64,000 nucleotides of DNA from Membranipora membranacea (Eukaryota; Bryozoa; Gymnolaemata; Cheilostomatida; Membraniporidae), in NCBI GenBank assembly GCA_914767715.1, contig OU612073.1, positions 13,516,001 to 13,580,000 on the forward strand, read 5' to 3'. A program made the translations under genes and the position numbers. Of the stretch, positions 46,201 through 57,192 are shown in pieces; the stretch's first letter is position 1, and the number at the start of each line of letters is the position of its first letter. Below the pieces are notes generated by a model. It did no database searches. It had not been told where the DNA came from and saw nothing but the letters and a program-made list of their open reading frames with translations.

Positions 46201-49128
46201 CTTTCCGGGAGAATTATAAAACTTTGAAGATTTGCAGGGTCATATCTATTCAAGGTATTCTGAAAATTATAGAGCTCCAACACAATTATTTGAGACTATA
46301 TTTGGTTTAATGTGATCGGGTGATAAAAATCCGATTTTTACCTTTTCTTGATTATCTCTCCTGATTGCCAGAAAACTTACCAGGATAGCAAAAGTGCGCC
46401 CGCAGATCCTGAATCCACAGGTTGTCAGCTTCGCAAAGATGTATCGGGCATAAGGTTACCATCAATGAGTCAAAACACGCCAAAAATTGGCCTTGGTACC
46501 CTGACTAATAAAGTCTATGGTTAATTTACTGAAGTGAATACGATTTGTCTAATCGCTATCAGGTGAAGCAGCTGACAAACCTTTTACTCTTGGTTGGGTC
46601 AGAATTCGATTGGCAGGTATTTTCTCTCTGCTCCTAAATCTGAAAAAAAGTGAGAATTTTTGTATGACAACACAGTTCAGTGTTAAGATAAATTACAGTG
46701 TCACAATGTGTGCCTTAGCAGGTTAGCTACAAAATATTGATTTTGTAGAGAAATACAAAATTTAAGAGAACACTAATCACCATGCTGTGCACTATGAAAT
46801 AAAATATGGTTCAATGTAGTCTGCCAAGTCAAGCTAGGCTCTTTGGAATTTCCCACAGTGATTGGCTCTTGTTATGTGATATCATAACTAGTTGGGGAGC
46901 ACTTTGAACATAGTGCATGGTAGAGGTTAAGCCACACACAAATGATTACCCCATATCATTACTAGCACGTCTCTAAAATCAACCCTGGATCTTAACCAAA
47001 GTACATCTTTGGCATACCTTTTTGACCGCCAAGACAGCAACAGTGGATCACATCGTGTATTATTTTGCTCTGCCCTTTCCGAAAAAGCCATAATCTCAAG
47101 TGAATTTGTTGGCAAGGCTAATAGAGTTGAAAACTTTGCCCAATCGTGCTTTGTTCGATGTCTACCCGGTAGTCAAATATGTAAAAAAAAATTTGATGAG
47201 ATATTATTACTCACCTAACACTAGAACTGTATGAAATCACCAAGATCGCAGCAACTGCCAACAAGCTCAGAGTGATTGCAATAATTGATATAATCGGAGC
47301 TGATGATGTCACTTCTGAATTGGTAGTACCAGCATTACCACTTGAAGACTCTTCTCCATCTTGAGTGCTAAGATCTAGATAATGTAGAGAATTAGTATTC
47401 ACTGCCAAAAAAAGTCAAAAAAATGAAGTTAAAAAGCCGATTCTTTGGTTATGCTTAAAACTGATTATTTCAGATTCCTGAAATTGGTAAATTAAGAGGG
47501 TAAAACTTCCAGTTTCTCTTCAGATCGAATTGATCTCTTGGTTTGGGCGAATCAGGCAAAATTTGCAGTGTCTTGTGTGTGTCTCTATAGAAATAAGCAT
47601 GTCATTAGTGTTTTATGTTAGCTAAGTAGAGGAAAGGGAACTTTAAGTACCTTCATGTGTCAATTGTGTTTGAATACTTGAGTTATTGGCAGCATCGTCT
47701 TCTATACACTCAAGAGGGGGATCCCATTTCTGATCTTGGCACCGGAACTTTTTGACCTTGTGAAGCAGTTTGAAGCCATTCAGACAAGAGGCTGTGTATA
47801 GAGCGGATGTGTATAGAAGAAGGCCAGTCTTCTCTAGCGAAGTCTTGTTCAAATGTCTGATGTTGGTATTACACGAGCGTGCTATAAAAAATAAATAACT
47901 ATTCCTCATGATGATTAGGAGCATGATCACAATGAGGCTTACAAGGTTTTATTAAGGAGTGCTGCAATACATAGACCCCAAGATATTGTAAAATAGTCAC
48001 TATTTATTTTTCAATATAGGTCTAAACTATGGGCATACCTGCTATATATTGAGAATTAGCTACGTTGCTTTAGGAAGCATAAAAAAGAATTGTGATGATA
48101 TGGATTTACAGAACTGTTATGTCGGCTACCTCAATTATTACAGCTTGCATTAAAATTCATGCATTCCGAACTCCAGACTGATGAATGAATTAATGTTATT
48201 ATTACATACCTGAGTATCTGATGTGGATCATATCATCTTGCAGATCGAATCCTTGCACTGTTTGAAACAGCAGAGTAATTTTATTAGAGCCAGAAAATCT
48301 CAGCGGTAAATTTCTCTCATTTTGATTTTTTAAGTTGACAAAGTAGCCTTCGGCGAAGATGTTGAGTTGCTGGAAGTTTGGTAATATCGCATCTAACTGA
48401 TATATGTCTATGGTCAGGGCCCCTGCCAGTGGCATATTAGAAATTGTCGCTCTCATGTGACTGTTTGATGTACCATTTCCATTCCAGGTTGAATCCTTTG
48501 TGATGTATCCATCTGGGGATTGACTGGCATCAATCTCACTTTCAGAGGAGGGCGTCGTAAAAGGAAAAACAGGATAAACTGAAAAAAAAACATATATCAT
48601 TATTGGTTCGAAACAAGCCGCTTATTGAAAGAGAAAATTTAACGAGTGTTAAATATGAAGTGCTTAGCAAACAAAAGGTGTTTCTTATGTTGAGAATCAT
48701 GACCTTCATATATTCCTATATAATCAATTGACAGTATAATGTTACCTGCAAATGTAATATGATATACAGCCTGATCTCTTTCTCCTATCTGTAATAGTAG
48801 ATCAACATCGCCTCTGCAGTATTCTCTCTGTTGTGGGCATGATCCATTTTCTTTATTACTTGATATTGTCCTGTTCAAGAGACAGTGACTGCTGTCATTA
48901 CTCTTTTGATTGAAGACAAGAACACAGCTGTCGCAAGTCCCGATAATCCGGATCTGATGCATATCCACCTTGGTCTGGTTCCCTGAAATCCCCATGGCAC
49001 AATGTTTCACCGACATGTGGGGTTCTGCTGTGATTTTTGTATCACGATCATTTGATGAGCTGCAAACCTCAACATCGTCTATATCAATCCTTGTCTCTCC
49101 TTTCGAACCACCTAAAACATTGCAATCG
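39790..49128 (-). CDS. R4: single-sushi transmembrane receptor with ITAM-like tail (5' end unresolved)
   Basis: Minus-strand exons with matching phases: cysteine-rich domain 48746-49128 (or from 49111); cysteine-free domain 48210-48578; sushi/CCP 47651-47881; linker plus membrane span 47215-47401; juxtamembrane 46581-46639; tail 39790-40250. They give about 557-563 aa without a stop. The first domain has eight cysteines with the longer acceptor (DCNV, VEVC, KHC, TCDSC, SHC, GSC, EYC) and NQT, NDS and NRT glycosylation sites. The sushi domain shows C...ASCLNGF...FRCQDQKWDPPLEC. A Ser/Thr stalk leads to an uncharged span (SIIAITLSLLAVAAILVIS). The tail holds YEFI-x8-YCEI plus YDMI, then a basic stretch. 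The first exon and start codon were not found; candidate 5' exon 49397-49464 gives a hydrophobic peptide (FILITTLYGVLCAQ), but its phase fits only the shorter acceptor. S4 is nested antisense in the roughly 6.3-kb last intron. This is the best-preserved receptor of the window. The likely role is a cell-surface recognition receptor signalling through SH2-domain proteins (inference). Confidence 0.75.
40251..40932. other. R4 intron / S4 upstream region
   Basis: Homologous to 6396-7101. The frame open upstream of the tail exon is intron read-through. The last part is the conserved S upstream region. Confidence 0.5.
40933..40972 (+). promoter_or_regulatory. S4 core promoter
   Basis: CCAATAAGGACCTAGGATTAG then TCC, followed by ATATAAAAG, about 90 bp before the S4 ATG. 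Same block as S2 and S3. Confidence 0.7.
41060..41666 (+). CDS. S4: small secreted 8-Cys protein
   Basis: Exons 41060-41168 (signal peptide MKGATLIFVVTLVIISFPC, mature start YRTCNRPD) and 41359-41666 (DMFWMAQTEGKFISALGC to RTSS, stop TAG). 138 aa, eight cysteines. It belongs with S1 and S5: KKCRRDFGTNETRVSAYPG, and DYNSMMSNTDDF before the last cysteine. The intron is 190 nt. AATAAA lies at about 41818. It is nested on the opposite strand within the last intron of R4, so this is the pair in which both the small gene and its host receptor appear readable. Confidence 0.87.
42250..46445. mobile_element. 4.2-kb element with long inverted repeats in an R4 intron
   Basis: Left arm about 42250-43075, right arm about 45850-46445, inverted. 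Both carry gctgacaacctgtggattca, tgctatcctggtaa, gataatcaagaaaaggcaaa/gtaaa, ctcccggaaagtgggc and aaaatggcgttttttgacctt with small differences. The left arm has a roughly 200-bp insertion (42780-42983). The interior (43080-45850) has no convincing gene; frames such as 44433-44651 are short and unmatched. It could be a degraded DNA transposon with long terminal repeats or two inverted copies of one repeat. A minus-strand cysteine-containing frame at 42170-42343 (GCQLCNDVADVMKCICND) overlaps its left edge and ends at a donor-like GTAAGC. Only part of that frame recurs near 59300, where it is broken. Confidence 0.6.
46581..46639 (-). CDS. R4 juxtamembrane exon
   Basis: 59 nt between ttttttcag and GTTTGT, reading FRSREKIPANRILTQPRVK. 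It completes the split Arg codon of the membrane-span exon and leaves phase 1 for the tail. Its basic character places it on the cytosolic side of the membrane. Confidence 0.72.
46640..47214. other. R4 intron
   Basis: No gene. From 46963 it is nearly identical to 13978-14225 of R2; that boundary marks the R2 truncation breakpoint. The frame at 47009-47218 is intron sequence shared with R2. Confidence 0.5.
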
Positions 49129-50250
49129 CTGAAAATAAATGCTGATATACAGAAGCATCAATTTTGGCTGTGAAATTGATTGAAGCAAAGCACAGCTTCA
49201 CCAAACGGCAGGTGAAGATGGCAAAAAAGTCCAGGTTGGTTGAATAATCTATTTATGCAAATAACATCACGGAAAAGACAACAACTATATTTTTCTTCAT
49301 CAATCAAGTTGTCATTTCTTGGTGAACAAAACCACAGGGTAGTAAACCTTAAAAGCCTGATTTATTAATTACATATAAATCAAGATTAAAACCAACCTTG
49401 TGCGCATAATACTCCATATAATGTTGTTATAAGGATGAAACTTTCAGCGATTCTGATGCACAACCTGAAAATTATATTATTATCAATCAGTTCCGGAAAT
49501 GTGTACCATATGCTTGTAATATGGTTTGAAAGAACATGTATCTTCGATTCAAACGGTTCAAACATACTATTAATCAAGTTACTCCCACAGGAGACATAGC
49601 ACGCATAGAGTAAGGGAGGTAAGAGAGGTAACTCCTGGAATATAAAGTGCAAGAAACTAAACAATAAGTTTCTACTCACATATTGTCATCGGTTGGTGTT
49701 CTTTATGAAATCTTGAAAAAAATAACTTGGAGAGACTTTATATTATATACTCAAATAGAAATTTGTACTGTTGCGTGAATGCTGCAGCCACCAAGCTTGA
49801 AGATAACCATTCAACTGCCTGGAGTAGAAACAAAGTTTTGTATTTGTTTCATCAATTAGTATGAATTTAGAATAATTCGAACAAACTACAATGCGTGATT
49901 AGCAGAAAATCACATTCAAATTACAGCATTTTTTACCTGTTTCATAACAGTGGCTTCATTCTTTTTTCCTTGTTGCCCCTTGTTTGAATCGTTAGATTAT
50001 TAACACTAACCCCACCTGTGGTAAATGGTTTTAATTTTTTGTAGGCTGCAGTGCATTTCTAGCTGATAATTGCACATTGTAATATTATTAAGTCTCAGCT
50101 GATTCATTGAGCGGAACCTCCAAGTACAAAGTGGTGTTGCAGTTGCATTGTTTGCCTGATTGTTAGTTTGGTCTTGATCTTTGGCATATCCATACTGCCC
50201 TATCAATAATATATTTATTGCAAATGTGTTACAACACAACAAAAGGAGGT
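49129..50250 (-). promoter_or_regulatory. R4 5' region with candidate upstream exon
   Basis: Holds the candidate short exon 49397-49464 (acceptor attttcag, donor AAG|GTTGGT) and a donor-like ATAT|GTGAGT at 49679 with ATGACAATAT just upstream. R2 keeps the matching sequence, interrupted by a MITE. No combination gives a complete signal peptide with consistent phase to the long acceptor, so the start of R4 is left open. 50006-50242 has the conserved open frame noted for R3. Confidence 0.35.
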
Positions 50251-53200
50251 GAGAGGCAGCCTTAGCTTTTGTAATGACACCGGGCTCAATTTTTTACGAT
50301 GTAAACTATTTAAACCCAGGTTTAAATTGATATTCAGGCAACGGCCTTGGAACAATACCATTTTTCTCAAAAGTTTCCAATGCGCAAATTTTGTGAATTG
50401 TTATTGATAATTCGGCATTTAGCGAAAATTTAAATTTCTCATCTGTATGTTGTACATTCCCTAGATATAAGTTAAAATTAGCCCATGAGATTAATTTTTA
50501 GAATATACACCTAAGCCTAGTTAAAGTCCAATCTCTTCCTATTCCATTTCTCGTAAAACCAAGAGTACGCCTTCTCATTTTAAGAAACTTTGATGTTGTG
50601 GCATCAAACCATGTTTTGTAACACTCAGTCTCTTCAAGAACACAGCCCTCCCTCTATTGTTATTATTTGATTATACAAAACTCAGCCTACAACATTCCTG
50701 TCTGAATAAATGATGGCTTTTGTCAAATTCTCCAGATTCCTCCTTTAGAAAAGGACAATACTTGTGATTGATTGATTTGAGTTGTCAATAATATCTGTCA
50801 TAATAAATCATAATTTACAGTGATCTCCAATCTGAAATAAAATATGAGAACAATATCATTATCATCGAGATTAGTTGACACAATCCAACAGTCTTCAGAA
50901 TAATTGATTGATGGTAATGTGACCCGCTGTGTAAATGTTTATTTATTTGATAGCAAATAAAATATTCATAAATCAAATCAAATCATGGCAGGGTCATTTT
51001 ATGCTAGCCTGTCTCTCATTACTCATATTTGGAGCTGATCTGGACCACATTACTCAGCATTTAATATTCGTCTTGTAAATATTGGTGTTAGGGCTCAATC
51101 TGGTCACAAACTTGATGTTCATACCCCAACTCAAAATCAACATACTCTTTCGGAAAGTCAAGGCCGCTGTCACAATCTAAATACACAAACCCTTATTGTT
51201 AAATAAATATTGATACCTAATCTATGAAAGCAAATTTTGCAGTCCATGCAAAACAAATAATCAAAAGATTCCTTACCTCTCATTGGCATAGAATGGGTCT
51301 TATTCTAAACACTTAACATGTGTGAGTATACATTGGTTACAGGGCTGATTTACTGCCACATAGATTAATTACCATATACCCTGCGATACACGATGTGCCA
51401 TGGCAACATGCAAGATTGATTCACAAGGCATCATTAATCCAGCTACATCACATTGTCTCAATCCTATTTCATGTATGGATCAGGAAGTATTTATTGGATA
51501 CCTTGAGTGCGAGGAAATTTTAGACTCACTTCTGTGGTTATCCTTGCCATTGCCTCCCCCCTCCCTGCTAAAAGAGAAGACTATTATCCAAAAATGTAAC
51601 CGATGCCTTGTAATTATAGGTAAACACACATGGGCTGTCTGCATTGGTTTTATGACCAAAATAACTTATTTAGTTTGTTTGTAATCAATCTTGGTAATCC
51701 CAAGTGAGCGAGTCCACTGATCTTTAAATTAATGATGTCAAAGTAGCTTATTAGGGAATATACGAGATCAGAAACTATAAGGCAATAAGGTCCAGAATTT
51801 CTATCTCTACCAGAAAAGTGTCTTGCTATTCGCCAAATTAATCACAATGTGTCCGACATCAGTCATCTTGACCATGCATGACCAACATTTTTTCGGATTC
51901 GGCCAAATTTTGTTTGGCAGCATACCAATTGGCCGCACTACTTTTTGAGCAAATTTTAATTGAGATACAGATAAGAATGGGGAAATCCAGGCCTGTATCT
52001 GTGGGTTTTAAAGTAGTAGGGCCAGGCGCTAACAGGTATTGTGCCTCCCCAAACAATTTTTTGAAACAGAGATGGTCTTCAGGTATTCCAGCTTGTTTTG
52101 GGAAAAAGACTAACAATCGATCGGTCACATGAATCTTTGAGTCACAATTGAATTACAGGGACATCACAATGCGTTTCATGCCCAAGATTATTTGGACAAT
52201 TCTGGACAATTCTAGAATTGTTCAGAATTGACCCATATATAATTACCCAACCAGCATCCATTATTGTATAATTAACCCTGCCTTCTAAATAAATGACATT
52301 CATGGTTGCTTTGTATCCCTATTGTATAAGCCTTTACAGTGCTAGACAATATTATATAATTCTAATATTATATTAATATTTCTAGATGACCAGGCAAGAT
52401 AGATGCTACAATGAATATTAATTGATAGGTGATTGTGAAGTTCGCATCAAAGACTATGTTGCGGGAGGCTCAGGCTTGAACCCCGACTGGGCAAATATTT
52501 TTAGTTTCATTGCATCATGATGGAAGCATTCCATTCAAATTCTCCGCTCACAATTTCTGTAAGCACGAAAAGCTCTGAGTATTGAGTATGACGAGCCAAC
52601 AAAATACTTATGTTCAACTCTACTGTGTCATACCGTACCCTTCATTATATTTTGTGCAATCTGTGAATGTCGGCAGCAACTACATAAATAGAATACATTA
52701 GCTTAACTATGCTAGCAAAATTATCACAAAACTTTCCTACTAATAAAAAAGTACAACATTGCTCACCAGTTGAGCGAGGATCTACTTTGTATTAATCGTC
52801 CTACATGCCTTGGTGGAGAGAAGAGATATAAGAATGAGGCTACTGAAAATATGCTGGCTGCTGCTGAAAAACACATGCTTGGTGTCATAGCATGTATTAT
52901 TGGTACGGATTATTGGCATAGTCTTAATAAACGGTCCTTGGTATCTTTGAGAGTGGATGGCTTTCTGTTATATTTTTTTGTTAGCCAAAGATGCCAATTT
53001 ACAGTGCGTAATTATCAGAAAATCAGATTCACATTACAGCATTTTTTACCTGTTTCATAACAATGGCCTTCCACTTTTTCCTTGTTGCCCCTTGTTTGAA
53101 TCGTTAGATTATTAACATTAATCCCACCTGTGGTAAATGGTTCTATTTTTTTGTAGGTTGCAGTGTATTTTTCAGTTGATAATTACACATTGTTATATTA

Positions 53201-53672
53201 TTAAGTCCCAGCTGTATCATTCAGCGGAACCTCCCAGTACAACGTGGTGTTGCAGTTCCCATACAGCCCTATCAATAAGATATATTGCAAATGTATGACA
53301 AGACATTAAAGGAGGCTAGGGCAACCTGAGCTTTTGTAATGATACCAGGGTCACTTTGTTACCATGTGAAATTTTTAACCCAGGTCTAAATCACGATACA
53401 TCGAATAATCTTAATCCGATCTCATGCGTTGATTGTGGATCAGGAGGTATTCATTTGCTCCCTTATGAGCGAGAATAAGTTCAATCTCAAGTCAGTGGTA
53501 ATCTTTGCCATTGTCTCCTCCTCCCCTCCTCCCCTGTTCAAAAGAGAGGACTGTTATTGAGCAAGAGGTAATAATCAATGTCTCCTCAACACTGAGACAT
53601 TAAACATTATTGAAGAGGCAAACATCGGTAAAACTCTAGCCACACTTCAATCTACACAATTTGTACTGTACT
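50251..53672. other. Inter-unit DNA, no gene
   Basis: 50250-51700 resembles 17500-19000 and 35700-37100. 51700-52980 is largely unique here; a frame at 52770-53060 (RPTCLGGEKRYKNEATENM) is unsupported. 52980-53560 repeats the receptor 5' flank in rearranged form. A tRNA B-box-like GGTTCAAGCC (minus strand) at about 52467-52476 may be SINE debris. Confidence 0.4.
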
Positions 53673-53762
53673 GGTACGGGTACGGGTACGGGCACGGGCA
53701 CGGGCACGGGCACGGGCACGGGTACGGGTTCAGGTACGGGTACGGGTACGGGTTCGGGTACT
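53673..53762 (+). repeat. Short TACGGG/CACGGG array
   Basis: About 90 bp of tacggg, cacggg and ttcggg or ttcagg units, in the same unit position as the arrays at 20859 and 37355. The CACGGG variant forms one run of five copies, a sign of local unit homogenisation. Confidence 0.9.
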
Positions 53763-55527
53763 TGTACGGATACTGACAATGACTTGCACCAAGGTGCATA
53801 TAGAGGGAGAACCTTGAAAGCTTGGTTTCCGAATCATTAGTGCCACTCATCAATTAGTGAAGCTGTAATTCAGTGAGATGCATATGGCTACAAGGCTGGA
53901 GCTGCAGCGGTTGGTAACATTTAACGGTTCACACATAATTTCATAAATGAAGGACCCTTGTTTGCATGTCACAGTTTCGATACCAAAATAACCATATTTA
54001 TTTGCATCACTTGATTTATTTAAGGCTTTGACTTTCATTTATTTTATTGCAACCACCATCGTGCCCCTACATTGGCTTATACAGACTAATATAGATTCAT
54101 AATAATAGACCTGGACATCACACATTTTGTTAGTTTGTTCTCAAGGTATATTGTATCCATCCATTTAAGTGAGTACATAGCACTATAACTCTTTGATTCT
54201 AGCATACAACCATACATCGGGAGCAGTTTATATCTATAGCTTGTTTCCCACATATGTGCATAGTTCTAAATAAATGTGATATTATTCTAGTAATATGTAA
54301 CAATATGGTGTCTCATATATTTGATATTGATACAATCTATAGTTTATTCAGCTGCTGCATTGATATTACTGCATTGAAATATAGCTATAAATAATTTATC
54401 TTCAAATTCCTAAACTGTAGGAAAAGGAAGTGAGATCAGCAAGTATCATTATATATGTATTTTGATACGTGAAGGGTTATGTTTGCCATGATTATCTTGG
54501 TGCACATTCCCTTTTACAGAGACCTTAGCAAGGTTATCTCGATACAATGGCTTATTTGCTACATTGTAATTAATATCTAGGAGATGAATAATGACATAAA
54601 GATTCCAACAGTATGGGACTGAGATAAGTAGTTTCATCCACAATTTTGGGCGCTACCAAACCATCGACTTTAAGTACATTCATTGTGAAAATTCACAATT
54701 ATGTCAAATGCAAAAAACTCACCACCTGCCTGTTTACCATGAGAAGAAACATGGATTAAGGTAAAACCTTGACGTTTTTCTAAGCCTCTTATTCTGCACA
54801 AGCAGGAAACCAACAACACAATGCGTTAGCCAATTAAGTCCTAATAATTTTCATAACAATAGTACCTGTCGACCAATCAGATGAATGGTAAACAGAACAA
54901 AGAATAAAGTACATCCTTGTATTCAACCTAATTATTATCATAATCTGCAAAATACTTCTATCAAGAATCATTGTCTAGGTTAGCATCGTGTTTGTGATCA
55001 CAGGTCTTGCCTAGCGGATTTGTTTTATTGGTGAATTTGATAGCTGTTGCTTAGGAGGCTCTAAGATTGATACAGGAATTTAGACCTCTGACGCTCTGAA
55101 ATAGTATTTGCTCTGGTTCAATCGCCTTCGACTTTTATTGTTTTTTTACTACACAACAATGCCATAATCATCTAAATTTGCTCAGACAAATACAACAAAA
55201 TTGATGCATAAGTATGATGGGGTGATAAATGAGATCATAATGGTGTTTCTTCTCCATGAAGAGGTGTTACAGTGATTGATGGCGAGTGCACCACAAATCT
55301 CTGGATGTGTAAACCACTTTTTACGTCACATGCAAAAAATGAATCAACCCACCTGCTTCAAGTGTTTTCTTGGTTGAATGATTTTGTTACGCATAAATCA
55401 GGAAACGCACATCTAAAACCTATCAGCAAAATTATTTGTGAGCCTGACACACCCTTAGCCAAACAGATACCAAATCAGTACAAAAACATTGCTGGCTGCA
55501 TTCTGCTCTATCCTTAACAAAAATAAC
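53763..55527. repeat. Array-boundary flank repeat and R5 3' flank (copy e)
   Basis: Matches 37700-39585 and, in part, 1331-2050. The frame 55272-55517 is not conserved with stops removed in the other copies. No gene. Confidence 0.6.
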
Positions 55528-56177
55528 CTACAGAATTTTGTCATCATCAAGGGTATAAACACAATAAACGCTGAGAGCATCTTCAAAATCACAGCTTTCA
55601 ACTGGTCGAGCAGCTTTCACTTCTTTTTGATTGGAGATCGTCATGATTATCATTTTTTGTAGTTGTCGCTCTGCTATGGCGGCCTGTATTAGGGTGGTCT
55701 ACAGGTATATTTTCCTGAAGAGGTTGAGCTTGATGTCTTGTTTGCAGAGTTCCAGTGGGCCCTGCAGAACTGTCTCTATGAACCTCAACCTCAGTTGTTT
55801 GTGGTTGCTGGGAGAATACTCTCATAGGCTTACGCCCTCGACAGGGCATTGGAGGTGTGTTAGGTATTTTTCTCCTCCCACCACGGTTAGTTGTATTTTT
55901 CTTTTTGAGATCTGAACACACTTTGTTTTGCTGAGTTCTCGGGAGATCGATCCCAACAAATCCAAGGAGGGAAGTTTCAAGTTCTCCATGAATGAAGGTT
56001 CAGAGCCAGAATTTCCATCGGGACCCTCATCAGATAGTTTATCTTTGGCGGTTTTTTTTCGGTCCAGATCACTTATCATATCGTACTCATCTATCTCACA
56101 GTAATCCAGATAGGGATCAGTTTTCTCAATAAACTCATAATCTGACACAGGTTCGATGTCTACTTCTTCTTGGTAAT
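55528..56177 (-). pseudogene. R5: orphan cytoplasmic-tail exon with intact ITAM
   Basis: The acceptor ttcaatttag is preserved. It reads DYQEEVDIEPVSDYEFIEKT, then DPYLDYCEI and DEYDMI, so the YEFI-x8-YCEI motif is intact. A deletion of 19 nt relative to R4 (after SISRELSK) shifts the frame and ends the protein at 55822. The original frame continues separately (DLKKKNTTNRGGRRK, 55598-55921), and the ancestral terminus (DFEDALSVYCVYTLDDDKIL) ends at 55528. No juxtamembrane, membrane-span or ectodomain exon is visible to the right before the next flank repeat at about 63860, so the exon looks orphaned. Confidence 0.75.
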
Positions 56178-56370
56178 CTAAATTGAATAAAACATTTATG
56201 AGTTAAACGAGGGTGATTCAAATCATGATTTGTGAAGTCCAACCATTGGACCATGTACAGAAGAAAGTGTACATCAGCAAATTCACAAACATATAATTTA
56301 GACCGGTTTCATATTCCGAAATACACCCATGACATTTTAACAAGGAAAGTATAGTGTTTTTAGTAATAAA

Positions 56371-56731
56371 TTAGCCCAGTAATAAGTGGCCCTGGGGCCA
56401 CATGCGGCCCCCGACCCATTTTTATGCGTCCCCCGACCCATCTGAGAAAATCGCGTAGTCACAAAAACAATTTTCACCTCTATAGCTATTACATTCCTCA
56501 TTTGTAAAATAATAAAATAATAAGGAACGCTCTAAATTTAGTCACAGTATTCAGGAATTCCCCAACCATTGCATTTGAGTGAGCTCCAATAAATGAATTG
56601 CCCACTGCAAAGATAAAATACTGCACACCCATATTTGAGTGTTCGATTTATGGCGCGGTTACGGGCCCCCTGAGACATTGCAATATGTGGATGCGGCTCC
56701 CACAATGAAAACGTTGGGCACCCCTGGATTA
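56371..56731. mobile_element. Putative hAT-like MITE
   Basis: The right end reads ...aaaacgttgggcacccctg, whose complement CAGGGGTGCCCAACGTTTTC is typical of hAT-type MITEs. The left side has tggccctggggccacatgcggccccc. The segment is missing from the equivalent R1, R3 and R4 introns. Target duplication is unclear (attag on both sides). Confidence 0.5.
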
Positions 56732-57066
56732 GAGCCTATAGTGACTAAAAGACGTTTTTTACTTTATCATGGGATCAGATAAATTTAAATTATGAGAGGC
56801 CTACAAAGAGTTTACAATAATAATTGCATTATTGATCGATAATTGATAATTGATAATACTCTAAGATTGAGATGTTATGATACACAGAATAATACTGACA
56901 GCACAATTATTGTTTTCTTGCATTCCAGAAATTAGGATTTGTAAAACATGACGTTCAAGGCATCTGTTAATCTGTCTCTGTTGACAACATCATACTTGAC
57001 TCTTTTCACCACAAATGCGTAACCATCTTAACAAAACCACAATGAGCACAGTTCGATGAGATAGTA

Positions 57067-57107
57067 CCAATAAGGACCTAGGATAAGTCCTTCAGTGATA
57101 TATAAAT
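57067..57107 (+). promoter_or_regulatory. S5 core promoter
   Basis: CCAATAAGGACCTAGGATAAG then TCC, followed by ATATATAAAT. The GGATTA core has become GGATAA and the TATA box differs from S2-S4, so its output may differ. Confidence 0.6.
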
Positions 57108-57192
57108 AATGTGATGGGACTCAATGGATCACAACTTGTTAGGTCTGTCATTGGTAAGAATAAATTCAAATAATTATAAGCTTGCATTGAGA

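Noticed and set aside
49386-49679. 97-residue frame upstream of R4 as a signal-peptide exon with its own start
   Set aside because: Its first codon is GTG, inside what looks like a donor (ATAT|GTGAGT). R2 shares the frame, but no ATG with a signal peptide was found, so the R4 start is left unresolved.
52770-53060. 96-residue plus-strand frame
   Set aside because: No similarity to other units, no splice support, and its second half overlaps receptor 5' flank repeat.
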